DNA of 52,633 bases from DATJPD01 sp036394195 (lineage in GTDB: Bacteria > Pseudomonadota > Alphaproteobacteria > CACIAM-22H2). Made by a program: the position numbers and the translations under genes. The notes below the pieces were generated by a model. The model searched no databases. It saw only the letters and a program-made list of their open reading frames with translations, and was not told the DNA's origin. The number at the start of each line of letters is the position of its first letter. The first letter of the stretch is position 1. Shown here piece by piece: positions 35,201 to 41,889 of the stretch. The DNA lies in contig DASWFO010000030.1 in assembly GCA_036394195.1 (NCBI GenBank), positions 1-52,633 of the forward strand, written 5' to 3'.

Positions 35201-35582
35201 GATCGGCGTGATCCTGCTGATCGGGATCGTGAAGAAGAACGCGATCATGATGATCGACTTTGCGCTGGACGCTGAGCGTACCCGCGGCTTGGCGCCGCGC
35301 GAGGCGATCCTCGAGGCGGCCCTGCTGCGCTTCCGCCCGATCATGATGACCACCTGTGCGGCGATGCTGGGCGCATTGCCGCTGGCGCTGAGCTTCGGCA
35401 GCGGCGGCGAGATGCGGCGCCCGCTGGGCATCGCCATCGTCGGCGGCCTGCTCCTGAGCCAGGCGCTGACGCTCTACACGACGCCGGTGCTCTATCTGTA
35501 CATCGACCGGTTCCGGCTGGCGGCACGGCGGCGTTGGCGCCGCGCCTTCCCACGGATCGCGGCCGCATCGGGAGCGGACTGA
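32295..35582 (+). CDS. mdtC: RND efflux pump subunit (MdtC-like) with Ser/Asn/Gly insertion
   Basis: The 1095-residue protein begins NISAPFITRPVATTLLTVG, and keeps GFVVDDAIVVLENITRHVE and GIVKKNAIMMIDFALD. Compared with the MdtB-like neighbour it has a ~65-residue insertion at about 770-836, rich in Ser, Thr, Asn, Gly and Ala. It lies just before VPLAAFTHY, where the neighbour has only SLAPDG. That places it in the second periplasmic half, near the porter/docking face. The stop shares one base with the ATG of the outer-membrane factor gene. Confidence 0.92.
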   Translation: MNISAPFITRPVATTLLTVGIVLAGVLAFLKLPVSPLPQVDFPTIAVMAQLPGASPDTVATSVASPLERHLGQIADVTEMTSVSSIGQARIVLQFGLDRDINGAARDVQAAINAAHADLPTSLRSNPIYHKVNPADAPILILALTSKTLTRGQMYDAASNVLQQRLSQMSGIGQVIVAGAALLAVRVELKPQALFKYGIGLEDVRAALSSANANSPKGAIEDGDGHDQIYTNDQATKAADYRPLIVAYRNGAGVRLSDVAEVDDSVEDLRNAGITDGEPAVLVVLFRQPGANIIDTVDAVKNALPQIKAAMSHDITVTIANDRSTTIRASLRDTERTLLIAVALVTLVVFLFMRNWRATLIPSIAVPVSIIGTFGAMYLLGFSLDNLSLMALTIATGFVVDDAIVVLENITRHVEAGVPRVQAALRGAREVGFTVVSISLSLIAVFIPILLMGGIVGRLFREFALTLSLAIIVSLAISLTTTPMLCALFLQPLPRRDAGESGLLARAVQLYRRTLTWALRHGGVVMLVLAAVVGLNAWLFVIIPKGFFPLEDTGRLVGGLQADQGISFQAMRQKLEDTIAIVGRDPAVASVSGFTGAGSGGGAGTTNTATVFLSLKPLGQRDDLQTVLGRLRRATSGQPGARLLLQPVQDIQVGGRQSNAAYQYTLQADDASLLYAWTPKLLDALQHSPVLRDVNSDQQQNGGRTDLAIDRATASRLGLTVSEIDNTLYDAFGQRQVSTIYSALNQYHVVMEVAPQYWQSPETLKDIYVSTSGGSPSGTSLTNAVVGTVTAGNSSSQSTAASIANNSARNAQTNSLATTGNSGASAGAAVSTNQETMVPLAAFTHYAAGHTPLAVNHQGQFVATTISFNLAPGKSLSDATQAINQATAQLRMPASIHGTFQGTARTFQASLASEPLLIAAALVAVYIVLGILYESPVHPITILSTLPSAGVGAVLALLLFHTEFSIIALIGVILLIGIVKKNAIMMIDFALDAERTRGLAPREAILEAALLRFRPIMMTTCAAMLGALPLALSFGSGGEMRRPLGIAIVGGLLLSQALTLYTTPVLYLYIDRFRLAARRRWRRAFPRIAAASGAD

Positions 35583-37030
35583 TGCGTCGGTTGATCTTCC
35601 TCCTCGCTCTCGTGCTGTCCGGCTGCACGGTCGGACCGGACTATCAGCGCCCGGACGCGCCGATATCGGTCGCGTACAAGGAGCTGCAAGGTTGGACCAT
35701 CGCGCAGCCGCAGGATGTGGCGGATCGCGGCGCGTGGTGGTCGATCTACAACGACCCCGAACTCGACCGGCTCGAGCGCCAGATCGATGTTTCCAACCAG
35801 ACCATCAAGCAGTTCGAGGCGCAGTATCGCGACGCCGTGGCGCTCGTTCAGGAAGTGCGCTCGAACCTCTTCCCCACGATTGGCGCCACCGCGGGCGCTA
35901 CCCGCAGCGGGACGGGGAAGAGCCCCGCGCAGACCCAATACAGCGTGGAAGGCTTGTTCAGCTGGGATCTCGACGTGTGGGGCCGCATCCGCCGGGAGGT
36001 CGAGAGCCAGGCCGCCGCCGCTCAGGTCAGCGCGGCCGACCTCGCGAATGCCCGGCTGTCCGCGCAGGCGACTCTGGCCACCGACTATTTCGACCTGAGG
36101 GCCGAGGATTTGCTGGCTGAGATCCTACGGGAGACCGTCGTGGCCTTTGAGCAATCGCTGACGATCGTGGAGAACCAGCATACGGCTGGCACGGCGTCCT
36201 CGGGGGACCTCGCCGCGGCGCAGGCCCAGTTGGAGGGTGCCAGGGCGCAGCTCGTCGCGGTCGGCGTGCAGCGCGCGACGTTGGAGCACGCGATTGCGGT
36301 GCTGACCGGTCACCCGCCGGCAGAGCTGACGATCCCGCCGGCGCCGCTCGCGACAGAGGTGCCGATCGTGCCACCCGGCTTGCCGTCGACCCTGCTGCAA
36401 CGGCGGCCCGATATCGCCGCGGCGGAGCGGCTAATGCAGGAGGAGAACGCGCTCATCGGAGTCGCCAAGGCGGCGTACTATCCGGACATCACCCTGTCCG
36501 CAGACGCCGGGTTCCTCAGCAACTCGCTGTCCGGTTTGACGCACACCGCCAACAGCGTGTGGTCGGTCGGCGCATCGGCGAGCGAGACGCTGTTCGACGG
36601 CGGCTTCCGTTCCGCGCAACTGGACGCGACCCGCGCCACCTACGACCAGAGCGTCGCCAGTTATCGGCAGGTGGTTCTCACGGCCCTGCAGCAGGTGGAG
36701 GACCAGCTCTCGTCGCTGCGCATCCTGGCGCAGCAGGGGCAAGCGGAGGCTATCGCCGTTGCCGCGGCACAGCACGCCGTCGACGTGACGCTGAACGAGT
36801 ACCGGGCTGGAACGGTTACTTATACGAGCGTCGTCACCGAGCAGCAGATCCTGCTGACCGACCAGCAAACGGCGCTGGCCGTGCAGCAGAGCCGGCTGGT
36901 CGCGAGTGTCGGGCTGGCCGCAGCCCTGGGCGGCGGTTGGGATACCAGCCAGCTGCCGAATCTGGCGGCTTTGCGGGCAGGACGTTCAGGATCGCCGAGC
37001 AACGCCGCGCTCTCCCGCCAGGCAAACTGA
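35582..37030 (+). CDS. Outer-membrane efflux lipoprotein (NodT family), second copy
   Basis: The 482-residue protein starts with a very short signal peptide and lipobox LSGC (about residue 14), followed by TVGPDYQRP. The OEP repeats and the motif LPSTLLQRRPDIAAAERLM are present, and the C-terminus reads QSRLVASVGLAAALGGGWD. The ATG at 35582 overlaps the mdtC stop, giving tight coupling. It should provide the duct for the MdtABC-like system. A frame starting at 35534 adds only MdtC-antiphase sequence and is rejected. Confidence 0.9.
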   Translation: MRRLIFLLALVLSGCTVGPDYQRPDAPISVAYKELQGWTIAQPQDVADRGAWWSIYNDPELDRLERQIDVSNQTIKQFEAQYRDAVALVQEVRSNLFPTIGATAGATRSGTGKSPAQTQYSVEGLFSWDLDVWGRIRREVESQAAAAQVSAADLANARLSAQATLATDYFDLRAEDLLAEILRETVVAFEQSLTIVENQHTAGTASSGDLAAAQAQLEGARAQLVAVGVQRATLEHAIAVLTGHPPAELTIPPAPLATEVPIVPPGLPSTLLQRRPDIAAAERLMQEENALIGVAKAAYYPDITLSADAGFLSNSLSGLTHTANSVWSVGASASETLFDGGFRSAQLDATRATYDQSVASYRQVVLTALQQVEDQLSSLRILAQQGQAEAIAVAAAQHAVDVTLNEYRAGTVTYTSVVTEQQILLTDQQTALAVQQSRLVASVGLAAALGGGWDTSQLPNLAALRAGRSGSPSNAALSRQAN

Positions 37031-37207
37031 TCATCTGACGAGCGGAGCAGACCGGCGTCAATGCGGCAGCGAAGTGCCGACGCCGATTGCGGCAATTCGG
37101 ATCGATCAGCAGCATCTTCATGAAGCCCGTACGCGTTTGCGACCCCATATCTGAATCAACTCGCGCGTTTCCATCCGGAGACCCGCCTTGCAACAGGAGA
37201 CCTAAAC

Positions 37208-37702
37208 ATGATCCGCAGATTTCGACCCATCGGTACACCAGTTGCTGCTCTCGCAGTCGCAACCCTGCTCACCGCCGCGGTCGCGGCGCCGACGCTCGCC
37301 GCCGCTCAGACCGGTCCGACTGCGCCGGCACCCCCTCAACGGGCACAGCCTCAGCGCGGCCCCGAAAACGTGGAGGCCCGGATCACCGAGCTTCGGGAGC
37401 GCTTGAAAATCACCCCAGCCCAGATGATGGAGTGGAACGCCGTCGCCGAGGCGATGCGGGACAATGCCCAGTCGGTGCGGCAGCTTGCGCAGCAGCGGGC
37501 GCAGAACGTGTCGGCAATGACTGCGGTCGACGACCTTCGCTCGTACGAGCACATCAATGAGGCGCATGTCGAGGGGATGAAGAAACTTTTGCCACCCTTC
37601 GAAGCGCTCTACGCCAGCATGTCGGATGCGCAGAAGAAGAACGCGGATGCCGTATTCGCGCAGTTCGAGCGGCCAGGACGCAAAGCGCACCGGTCGTCGT
37701 GA
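37208..37702 (+). CDS. Spy/CpxP-like periplasmic protein (LTXXQ type)
   Basis: The 164-residue protein has a signal peptide that ends near residue 33 (AAPTLAAAQ). After a Pro/Gln-rich stretch comes a helical core: RITELRERLKITPAQMMEWN, where LKITPAQ corresponds to the LTxxQ motif, then HVEGMKKLLPPFEALYASMS. CpxP and Spy are ATP-independent periplasmic chaperones or stress sensors under the Cpx and Bae systems. It follows the MdtABC-like operon by 177 bases and is upstream of the two-component genes, in keeping with that role. Confidence 0.78.
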   Translation: MIRRFRPIGTPVAALAVATLLTAAVAAPTLAAAQTGPTAPAPPQRAQPQRGPENVEARITELRERLKITPAQMMEWNAVAEAMRDNAQSVRQLAQQRAQNVSAMTAVDDLRSYEHINEAHVEGMKKLLPPFEALYASMSDAQKKNADAVFAQFERPGRKAHRSS

Positions 37703-37736
37703 GCCGCCGCCACATCTCGTTCGAAGGAGTATCGCC

Positions 37737-38030
37737 ATGAAATCCAAAGCTTCCCGGGGAGGACGGGGATTCATTGCCGGAGCACTCGCGCTCGTGAGCA
37801 TTGCCATGCTGTCGGGGGCGCCGCCGGCGAACGCCGGGGTCAACGTCGGGATTGGCGTTGGCGTGCCCGTCGCACCGCCCGCGGTCGCGGCGCCGCCCGT
37901 GGTCGCGGCGCCAGTCGTGCCTTATGCGCCGCCTCCCGTCGTGGTCGGTGCGCCTGCGGTGTCCGTCGGGGCTGGGTTTGGCCACCGTCCCTGGCACGGC
38001 CACGACTGGCACCATCATTGGCATCGCTAG
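37737..38030 (+). CDS. Small secreted protein with His/Trp-rich tail
   Basis: The 97-residue protein has a signal peptide ending near residue 33 (PPANA-GVNVG). The mature part is Val/Pro/Ala-rich, with repeating VAPPAVAAPPVV-like strings, and closes with GHRPWHGHDWHHHWHR. The His cluster may bind metal. AAGGAG lies six bases before the ATG. It follows the Spy-like gene by 34 bases and may be in the same unit. No domain is recognised. Confidence 0.7.
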   Translation: MKSKASRGGRGFIAGALALVSIAMLSGAPPANAGVNVGIGVGVPVAPPAVAAPPVVAAPVVPYAPPPVVVGAPAVSVGAGFGHRPWHGHDWHHHWHR

Positions 38031-38076
38031 ATCAACCGATCAAAGCGGGGCACGCGGACGGCCGGCGGGCGCACCT

Positions 38077-38760
38077 CTACGTCACCGGCCGCTCGCGGAT
38101 CAGGTATCCGGCATCGCGCACGGTTTCGATCAGCGGATGCGGACATCCCTCGTCGAGCTTCTGGCGCAGGCGGTGGATGTGCATGTCGACGACGTTGCCG
38201 CGCGGATCGAAGTCGTATTCCCAGGCGGCTTCGAGAAGCATCGTGCGGGTGACCACCTGTCCGGCGTGGCGAACCAGCTTCTCCAGCAGGAGAAACTCGC
38301 GGCGCTGCAGGCGGATGAGCTTGCCGGCGCGGGTCGCCGTGCGCCCCTCGGTATCGATCTCGAGATCGCCGACGCGCAGAACCGACGCCCCGCGTGCCCG
38401 GTCGGTGCGCCGCGCCAGCGCCTCCAGGCGCGCCAGCAGCTCCGCGTAGACATACGGCTTGGCCAGATAGTCGTCGCACCCGGCCCGAATCCCCTCGACG
38501 CGGTCCTTCGTGGTGGCGATGGCGCTCAGCATGAGGACCGGCGTGCGCGGGTCGCCTTGGCGCAGCCGCCGCACCACGGTCAGGCCGTCGAGGGCCGGCA
38601 GCTTGCGGTCGACGATCAGGGCGTCATAGATGCCTTCGCGCGCCATCGCCAGCGCCGTCTCGCCATCGGCGACCCGGTCGACGACGTGCCCGCTTTCGGT
38701 CAGCCCGCGGACCAGGTAATCGGCCGTCCGGGTGTCATCTTCGGCCACCAGAACACGCAC
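38077..38760 (-). CDS. OmpR/PhoB-type response regulator (no adjacent kinase)
   Basis: The 227-residue protein has a receiver domain with acidic EDD at 7-9, D51 as phosphoacceptor in ALIVDRKLP and K101 in LAKPY. The C-terminal winged-helix DNA-binding domain includes LQRREFLLLEKLVRHAGQVV and VVDMHIHRLRQKLD. It is divergent from a second regulator at 38862 and has no kinase on its own strand. Confidence 0.9.
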   Translation of the reverse strand: MRVLVAEDDTRTADYLVRGLTESGHVVDRVADGETALAMAREGIYDALIVDRKLPALDGLTVVRRLRQGDPRTPVLMLSAIATTKDRVEGIRAGCDDYLAKPYVYAELLARLEALARRTDRARGASVLRVGDLEIDTEGRTATRAGKLIRLQRREFLLLEKLVRHAGQVVTRTMLLEAAWEYDFDPRGNVVDMHIHRLRQKLDEGCPHPLIETVRDAGYLIRERPVT

Positions 38761-38861
38761 TTAGCCGCCGCTCCTTAAACTAGATTTCATCTTCGCGACA
38801 TCGGCCTTTTGCACACTATATGACAATAGTACGATCTGAGAGCCTGGAGCCGGATCCCCCC

Positions 38862-39545
38862 ATGCCCAATGTGCTGGTCGTCGAAGATGATAGGCAGACT
38901 GCCGCGGAAATCGCGGCGGCGCTTGGCGATTCCGGCTTCGACGTCGAGTGCGCGCCGACCGGCAAGGAGGCCCTGCTGAAGGCGGCGGCCAGCAAATACG
39001 TGGCGATCGTGCTCGACCGGATGCTTCCCGGAGGGCTCGACGGGCTGGCCGTCCTGTCGACCCTGCGCACCCTCGGCGTCGACGCCCCGGTGCTGATCCT
39101 GAGCGCCCTGTCCGCGGTCGACGAGCGGGTCAAGGGCTTGCGCGCCGGCGGCGACGATTACCTGACCAAGCCCTTCGAATCGCTGGAGCTGACGGCGCGG
39201 GTCGAGGCCCTGGTGCGGCGGCGGACGGCGCCGCACGCGAAGACCCAGCTCGCGGTCGGCGACCTGGAGCTCGATCTGCTGAGCCGCAAGGTGAGTCGCG
39301 CCGGCCAGGCGGTCGACCTGCTGCCGCGCGAATATCGCCTGCTCGAATACCTGATGCGGCATGCCGGCCAGGTGGTGACCCGAACCATGCTGTTCGAGGA
39401 AGTGTGGCAGTATCATTACGACGAGCGCACCAACGTCATCGACGTGCATGTCGGCCGGCTGCGGCGAAAACTGGACGAAGGCGGACTGCCGTCGATGATC
39501 CACACGATCCGCGGCTCCGGATACATCCTCCGTGCGCCTGACTGA
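38862..39545 (+). CDS. OmpR/PhoB-type response regulator
   Basis: The 227-residue protein has a receiver with EDD at 8-10, D52 in IVLDRMLPGG and K102 in LTKPF. The winged-helix domain includes PREYRLLEYLMRHAGQVV and VIDVHVGRLRRKLDEGG. The start at 38862 is used because MPNVLVVEDD is the normal opening; an upstream start would add 14 residues. Its end overlaps the sensor kinase by 14 bases, so the pair is translated together. Confidence 0.92.
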   Translation: MPNVLVVEDDRQTAAEIAAALGDSGFDVECAPTGKEALLKAAASKYVAIVLDRMLPGGLDGLAVLSTLRTLGVDAPVLILSALSAVDERVKGLRAGGDDYLTKPFESLELTARVEALVRRRTAPHAKTQLAVGDLELDLLSRKVSRAGQAVDLLPREYRLLEYLMRHAGQVVTRTMLFEEVWQYHYDERTNVIDVHVGRLRRKLDEGGLPSMIHTIRGSGYILRAPD

Positions 39546-40962
39546 CCTGCTGCGGACGACGAGCTTCCGGCTCGCCGTACTGTTCCTGACCCTGTTCAGC
39601 GCCGCTTCGCTGCTGCTGTTCGGGTTCCTCTACTGGCAAACCGAGCGTTATCTGACCGGCGAGGTCGACGACTGGCTGGTGCGCGAAAGCACCGGGCGGG
39701 CGGCGGAGAAGCCCCACGAGCTGGCCGAAGGACTGACCGAGCACACGGCCCTCGACCCCGCGGGTCGCCGTCCCTTCGCCTTGTTCGACAGCACCGGCCA
39801 GCGGCTCGCCGGCGGCCCCGTCACGCTGCCGTCGCCGCTGCCGCCGATGGATGAACCCTTCGCGTTCACCCAGACCCGCGACGGCAGGCCGGTTCTGCTT
39901 CGCGGGATGGCGCGCCAGTTGTCCACGGGCGACATCGTGCTCGTGAGCCAGGACATGCACGATGTAGACCGGTTCAGCGACCTGCTGACCGATGCGATGG
40001 CCTGGGGTTGGCTGCTGGTGCTCGCGGTCGGGCTCGCGGGCGCCGCCGTGATTGGCGTCAGCGCGCTGCGGCGCATCGACGCGGTGACCCGGTCGATCGA
40101 GCGCATCGTGATGGGCGACCTGTCGCAGCGGTTGCCGGTGGACGGCATTCGCGGAGACCTCGTCCGGCTGAGCGAGATCGTCAACCGCATGCTCGACGAC
40201 ATCCAGCGCCTGATGAGCGAGGTCAAGGGAGTCACCGACGACATCGCGCACGATCTGCGCACGCCTCTGACCCGCCTCCTCGCCGGTCTCGACCGGGCGC
40301 GGCGCCGCGCCAACACGCCCGAGGACTACGCCGCGATCGTCAACGACGCGATTGCCGAGACGCAAGGCATCCTGCGCACGTTCAGCGCGATGCTGCGCAT
40401 CTCCGAGGTCGAGGATGGCGCGCGGCGCGCCGGGTTCACCAAAGTCGATCTGTCGGGGATCCTGTCGGACGTGGCGGAGCTCTACGCGCCGCTGGCGGAG
40501 GAAAAGGGAGTCGTCCTGAGCATCGCCGACGCCCCGGCAAAACCGGTGGCCATGGCCGGCGATCCGAGCCTTCTGTTCGAGGCGATCGGCAACCTCGTCG
40601 ACAATGCGATCAAGTTCACGCCGGTCTGCGGGTGCGTGACCTTGCGCACGTTCCGGAGAAACGGGTGGATCGGCGTAACCGTGGCGGATTCCGGCCCGGG
40701 AATTCCCGCCAGCGAGCGCGATGCGGTGTTGCGCCGGTTCTATCGCGTCGAAAAGAGCCGCCACACGCCGGGAAGCGGGCTGGGCTTGAGCCTGGTCGCT
40801 GCGGTCGCCAAGCTTCACGGGCTCCGTGTCACGATCGAAGACGCGGGCCCCGGCTGCTCGATCACGCTGGCGCGGGATGAGGCGCCGGCGGCCTTGCCGT
40901 CGCGCCAGCCGGCCGCGGCAATCGCGTCGTCGATCACAAGGCCGCGAGCGGTCTCGACCTAA
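39532..40962 (+). CDS. Sensor histidine kinase
   Basis: The 476-residue protein has two membrane helices, about 13-34 (RLAVLFLTLFSAASLLLFGF) and 160-182, with a periplasmic sensor part of about 120 residues between. A HAMP domain leads to the HisKA box AHDLRTPLTRL with H240. The ATPase core has NLVDNAIKF, DSGPGIP and GSGLGLSL. The start GTG overlaps the preceding regulator gene by 14 bases. With that regulator it forms a two-component system next to the RND operon and Spy-like gene, which suggests envelope stress control. Confidence 0.92.
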   Translation: MRLTDLLRTTSFRLAVLFLTLFSAASLLLFGFLYWQTERYLTGEVDDWLVRESTGRAAEKPHELAEGLTEHTALDPAGRRPFALFDSTGQRLAGGPVTLPSPLPPMDEPFAFTQTRDGRPVLLRGMARQLSTGDIVLVSQDMHDVDRFSDLLTDAMAWGWLLVLAVGLAGAAVIGVSALRRIDAVTRSIERIVMGDLSQRLPVDGIRGDLVRLSEIVNRMLDDIQRLMSEVKGVTDDIAHDLRTPLTRLLAGLDRARRRANTPEDYAAIVNDAIAETQGILRTFSAMLRISEVEDGARRAGFTKVDLSGILSDVAELYAPLAEEKGVVLSIADAPAKPVAMAGDPSLLFEAIGNLVDNAIKFTPVCGCVTLRTFRRNGWIGVTVADSGPGIPASERDAVLRRFYRVEKSRHTPGSGLGLSLVAAVAKLHGLRVTIEDAGPGCSITLARDEAPAALPSRQPAAAIASSITRPRAVST

Positions 40963-41097
40963 ACGCGAATTCATGTCCGGGCGAAGCCCGGTACAAGCGT
41001 CGGCGCCTAATCTGCGACGGACCGGCAGTCGCCACGGGCCATGTGCTCCGCGACGGCTGCCGACCAAGACCCTTATCCCCTCTCGGAGTATGCCACC

Positions 41098-41460
41098 ATG
41101 AACAATATCCATCGGTTCGCCGCCGCAATGCTGATCGCCCTGGCCCCCGGCGCGGCCTTTGCGCAAAGCGGATTGGCCGATCCTGCTGTCCCAGGCTCCG
41201 GCTCCCGGATCGCCGAAGTCCACACCACCCAGGCGGGCCGCGACCTCAGTCAGCTGGCCGATCCCGCCGTGCCAGGCTCGGGCGCGCGGATCGCCGAAGT
41301 CCCCGCCACAGCGACGCGCGCTCGGAACCTGTCCGCGGAGGACGCCAATCTGGCGGTCCCGGGCGACGGCTACCGGATCGTGAACGGCGCACCGTCGACG
41401 GCACCGGCCTCGCCGGCGATGAACCAGAACGGGACGTATCCGAGCCGGATGAACCATTAA
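41098..41460 (+). CDS. Secreted protein with three PAVPG repeats, unknown function
   Basis: The 120-residue protein has a signal peptide ending near residue 22 (GAAFA-QS). The mature part holds three copies of a 16-residue unit: LADPAVPGSGSRIAEV at 26-41, LADPAVPGSGARIAEV at 53-68 and a weaker DANLAVPGDGYRIVNG at 83-98. The spacers are Thr/Ala/Arg-rich. I do not recognise the family. An ATG at 41098 begins the signal; the longer frame from 41041 would not have a signal. It lies 135 bases after the histidine kinase. Confidence 0.7.
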   Translation: MNNIHRFAAAMLIALAPGAAFAQSGLADPAVPGSGSRIAEVHTTQAGRDLSQLADPAVPGSGARIAEVPATATRARNLSAEDANLAVPGDGYRIVNGAPSTAPASPAMNQNGTYPSRMNH

Positions 41461-41474
41461 CAGCAACGCCGCTC

Positions 41475-41510
41475 CCGGCGATCCCGTAAGCCCGGGGGTC
41501 GCCGGCGTTT
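41475..41510 (+). terminator. Candidate terminator
   Basis: CCGGCGATCCC (41475-41485) can pair with GGGTCGCCGG (41496-41505), with one G-T wobble, and TTT follows. It lies 14 bases after the repeat-protein stop. The T run is short, so it may be only a stem. Confidence 0.4.
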
Positions 41511-41539
41511 GCCCTGCCCTGCCCGAAAGGAGCTTCGCG

Positions 41540-41782
41540 ATGACCCTATACCGACACCAGGTGAAGCTTGACGTGATCGAGCGGGCGGATCGCTCGCCGC
41601 CGGAAATCGATCTTGCCCCGTCCGAATGGGAAGAGGTCCGGGACTGGACAGGGACCGCCGCGCCCGAGGACCGCCGCGTCGGCGCGCGACGCATCGGCAG
41701 TTTTTGGATCCTGGCGACGATTCTGCTCCTCGCGATCGCCGCCGGACCGGCGCTGGCAGCGATCACACACCACATCGGATGA
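41540..41782 (+). CDS. Small single-helix membrane protein
   Basis: The 80-residue protein has a hydrophilic, acidic/basic first part (about 1-50) and one helix near the C-terminus (FWILATILLLAIAAGPALAA, about 55-74). It looks like a tail-anchored inner-membrane protein with its N-terminus in the cytoplasm. No family is recognised. GAAAGGAG lies before the ATG. It sits between the repeat protein and the amidohydrolase. Confidence 0.6.
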   Translation: MTLYRHQVKLDVIERADRSPPEIDLAPSEWEEVRDWTGTAAPEDRRVGARRIGSFWILATILLLAIAAGPALAAITHHIG

Positions 41783-41889
41783 GCGGCCCCCGGCGGGGCC
41801 GCCGCGGCCGGCCCTGACCACCCCCGGTGGCTTGCAACCACGGCGGTTACGGCGCATGGTTTGTGCACCAGCCTTGCGGGAGCCGGTTG

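Noticed and set aside
40970..41097. Small ORF at 40826-41101 between kinase and repeat protein
   Set aside because: It overlaps the kinase gene in another frame and has no ribosome site or motif.
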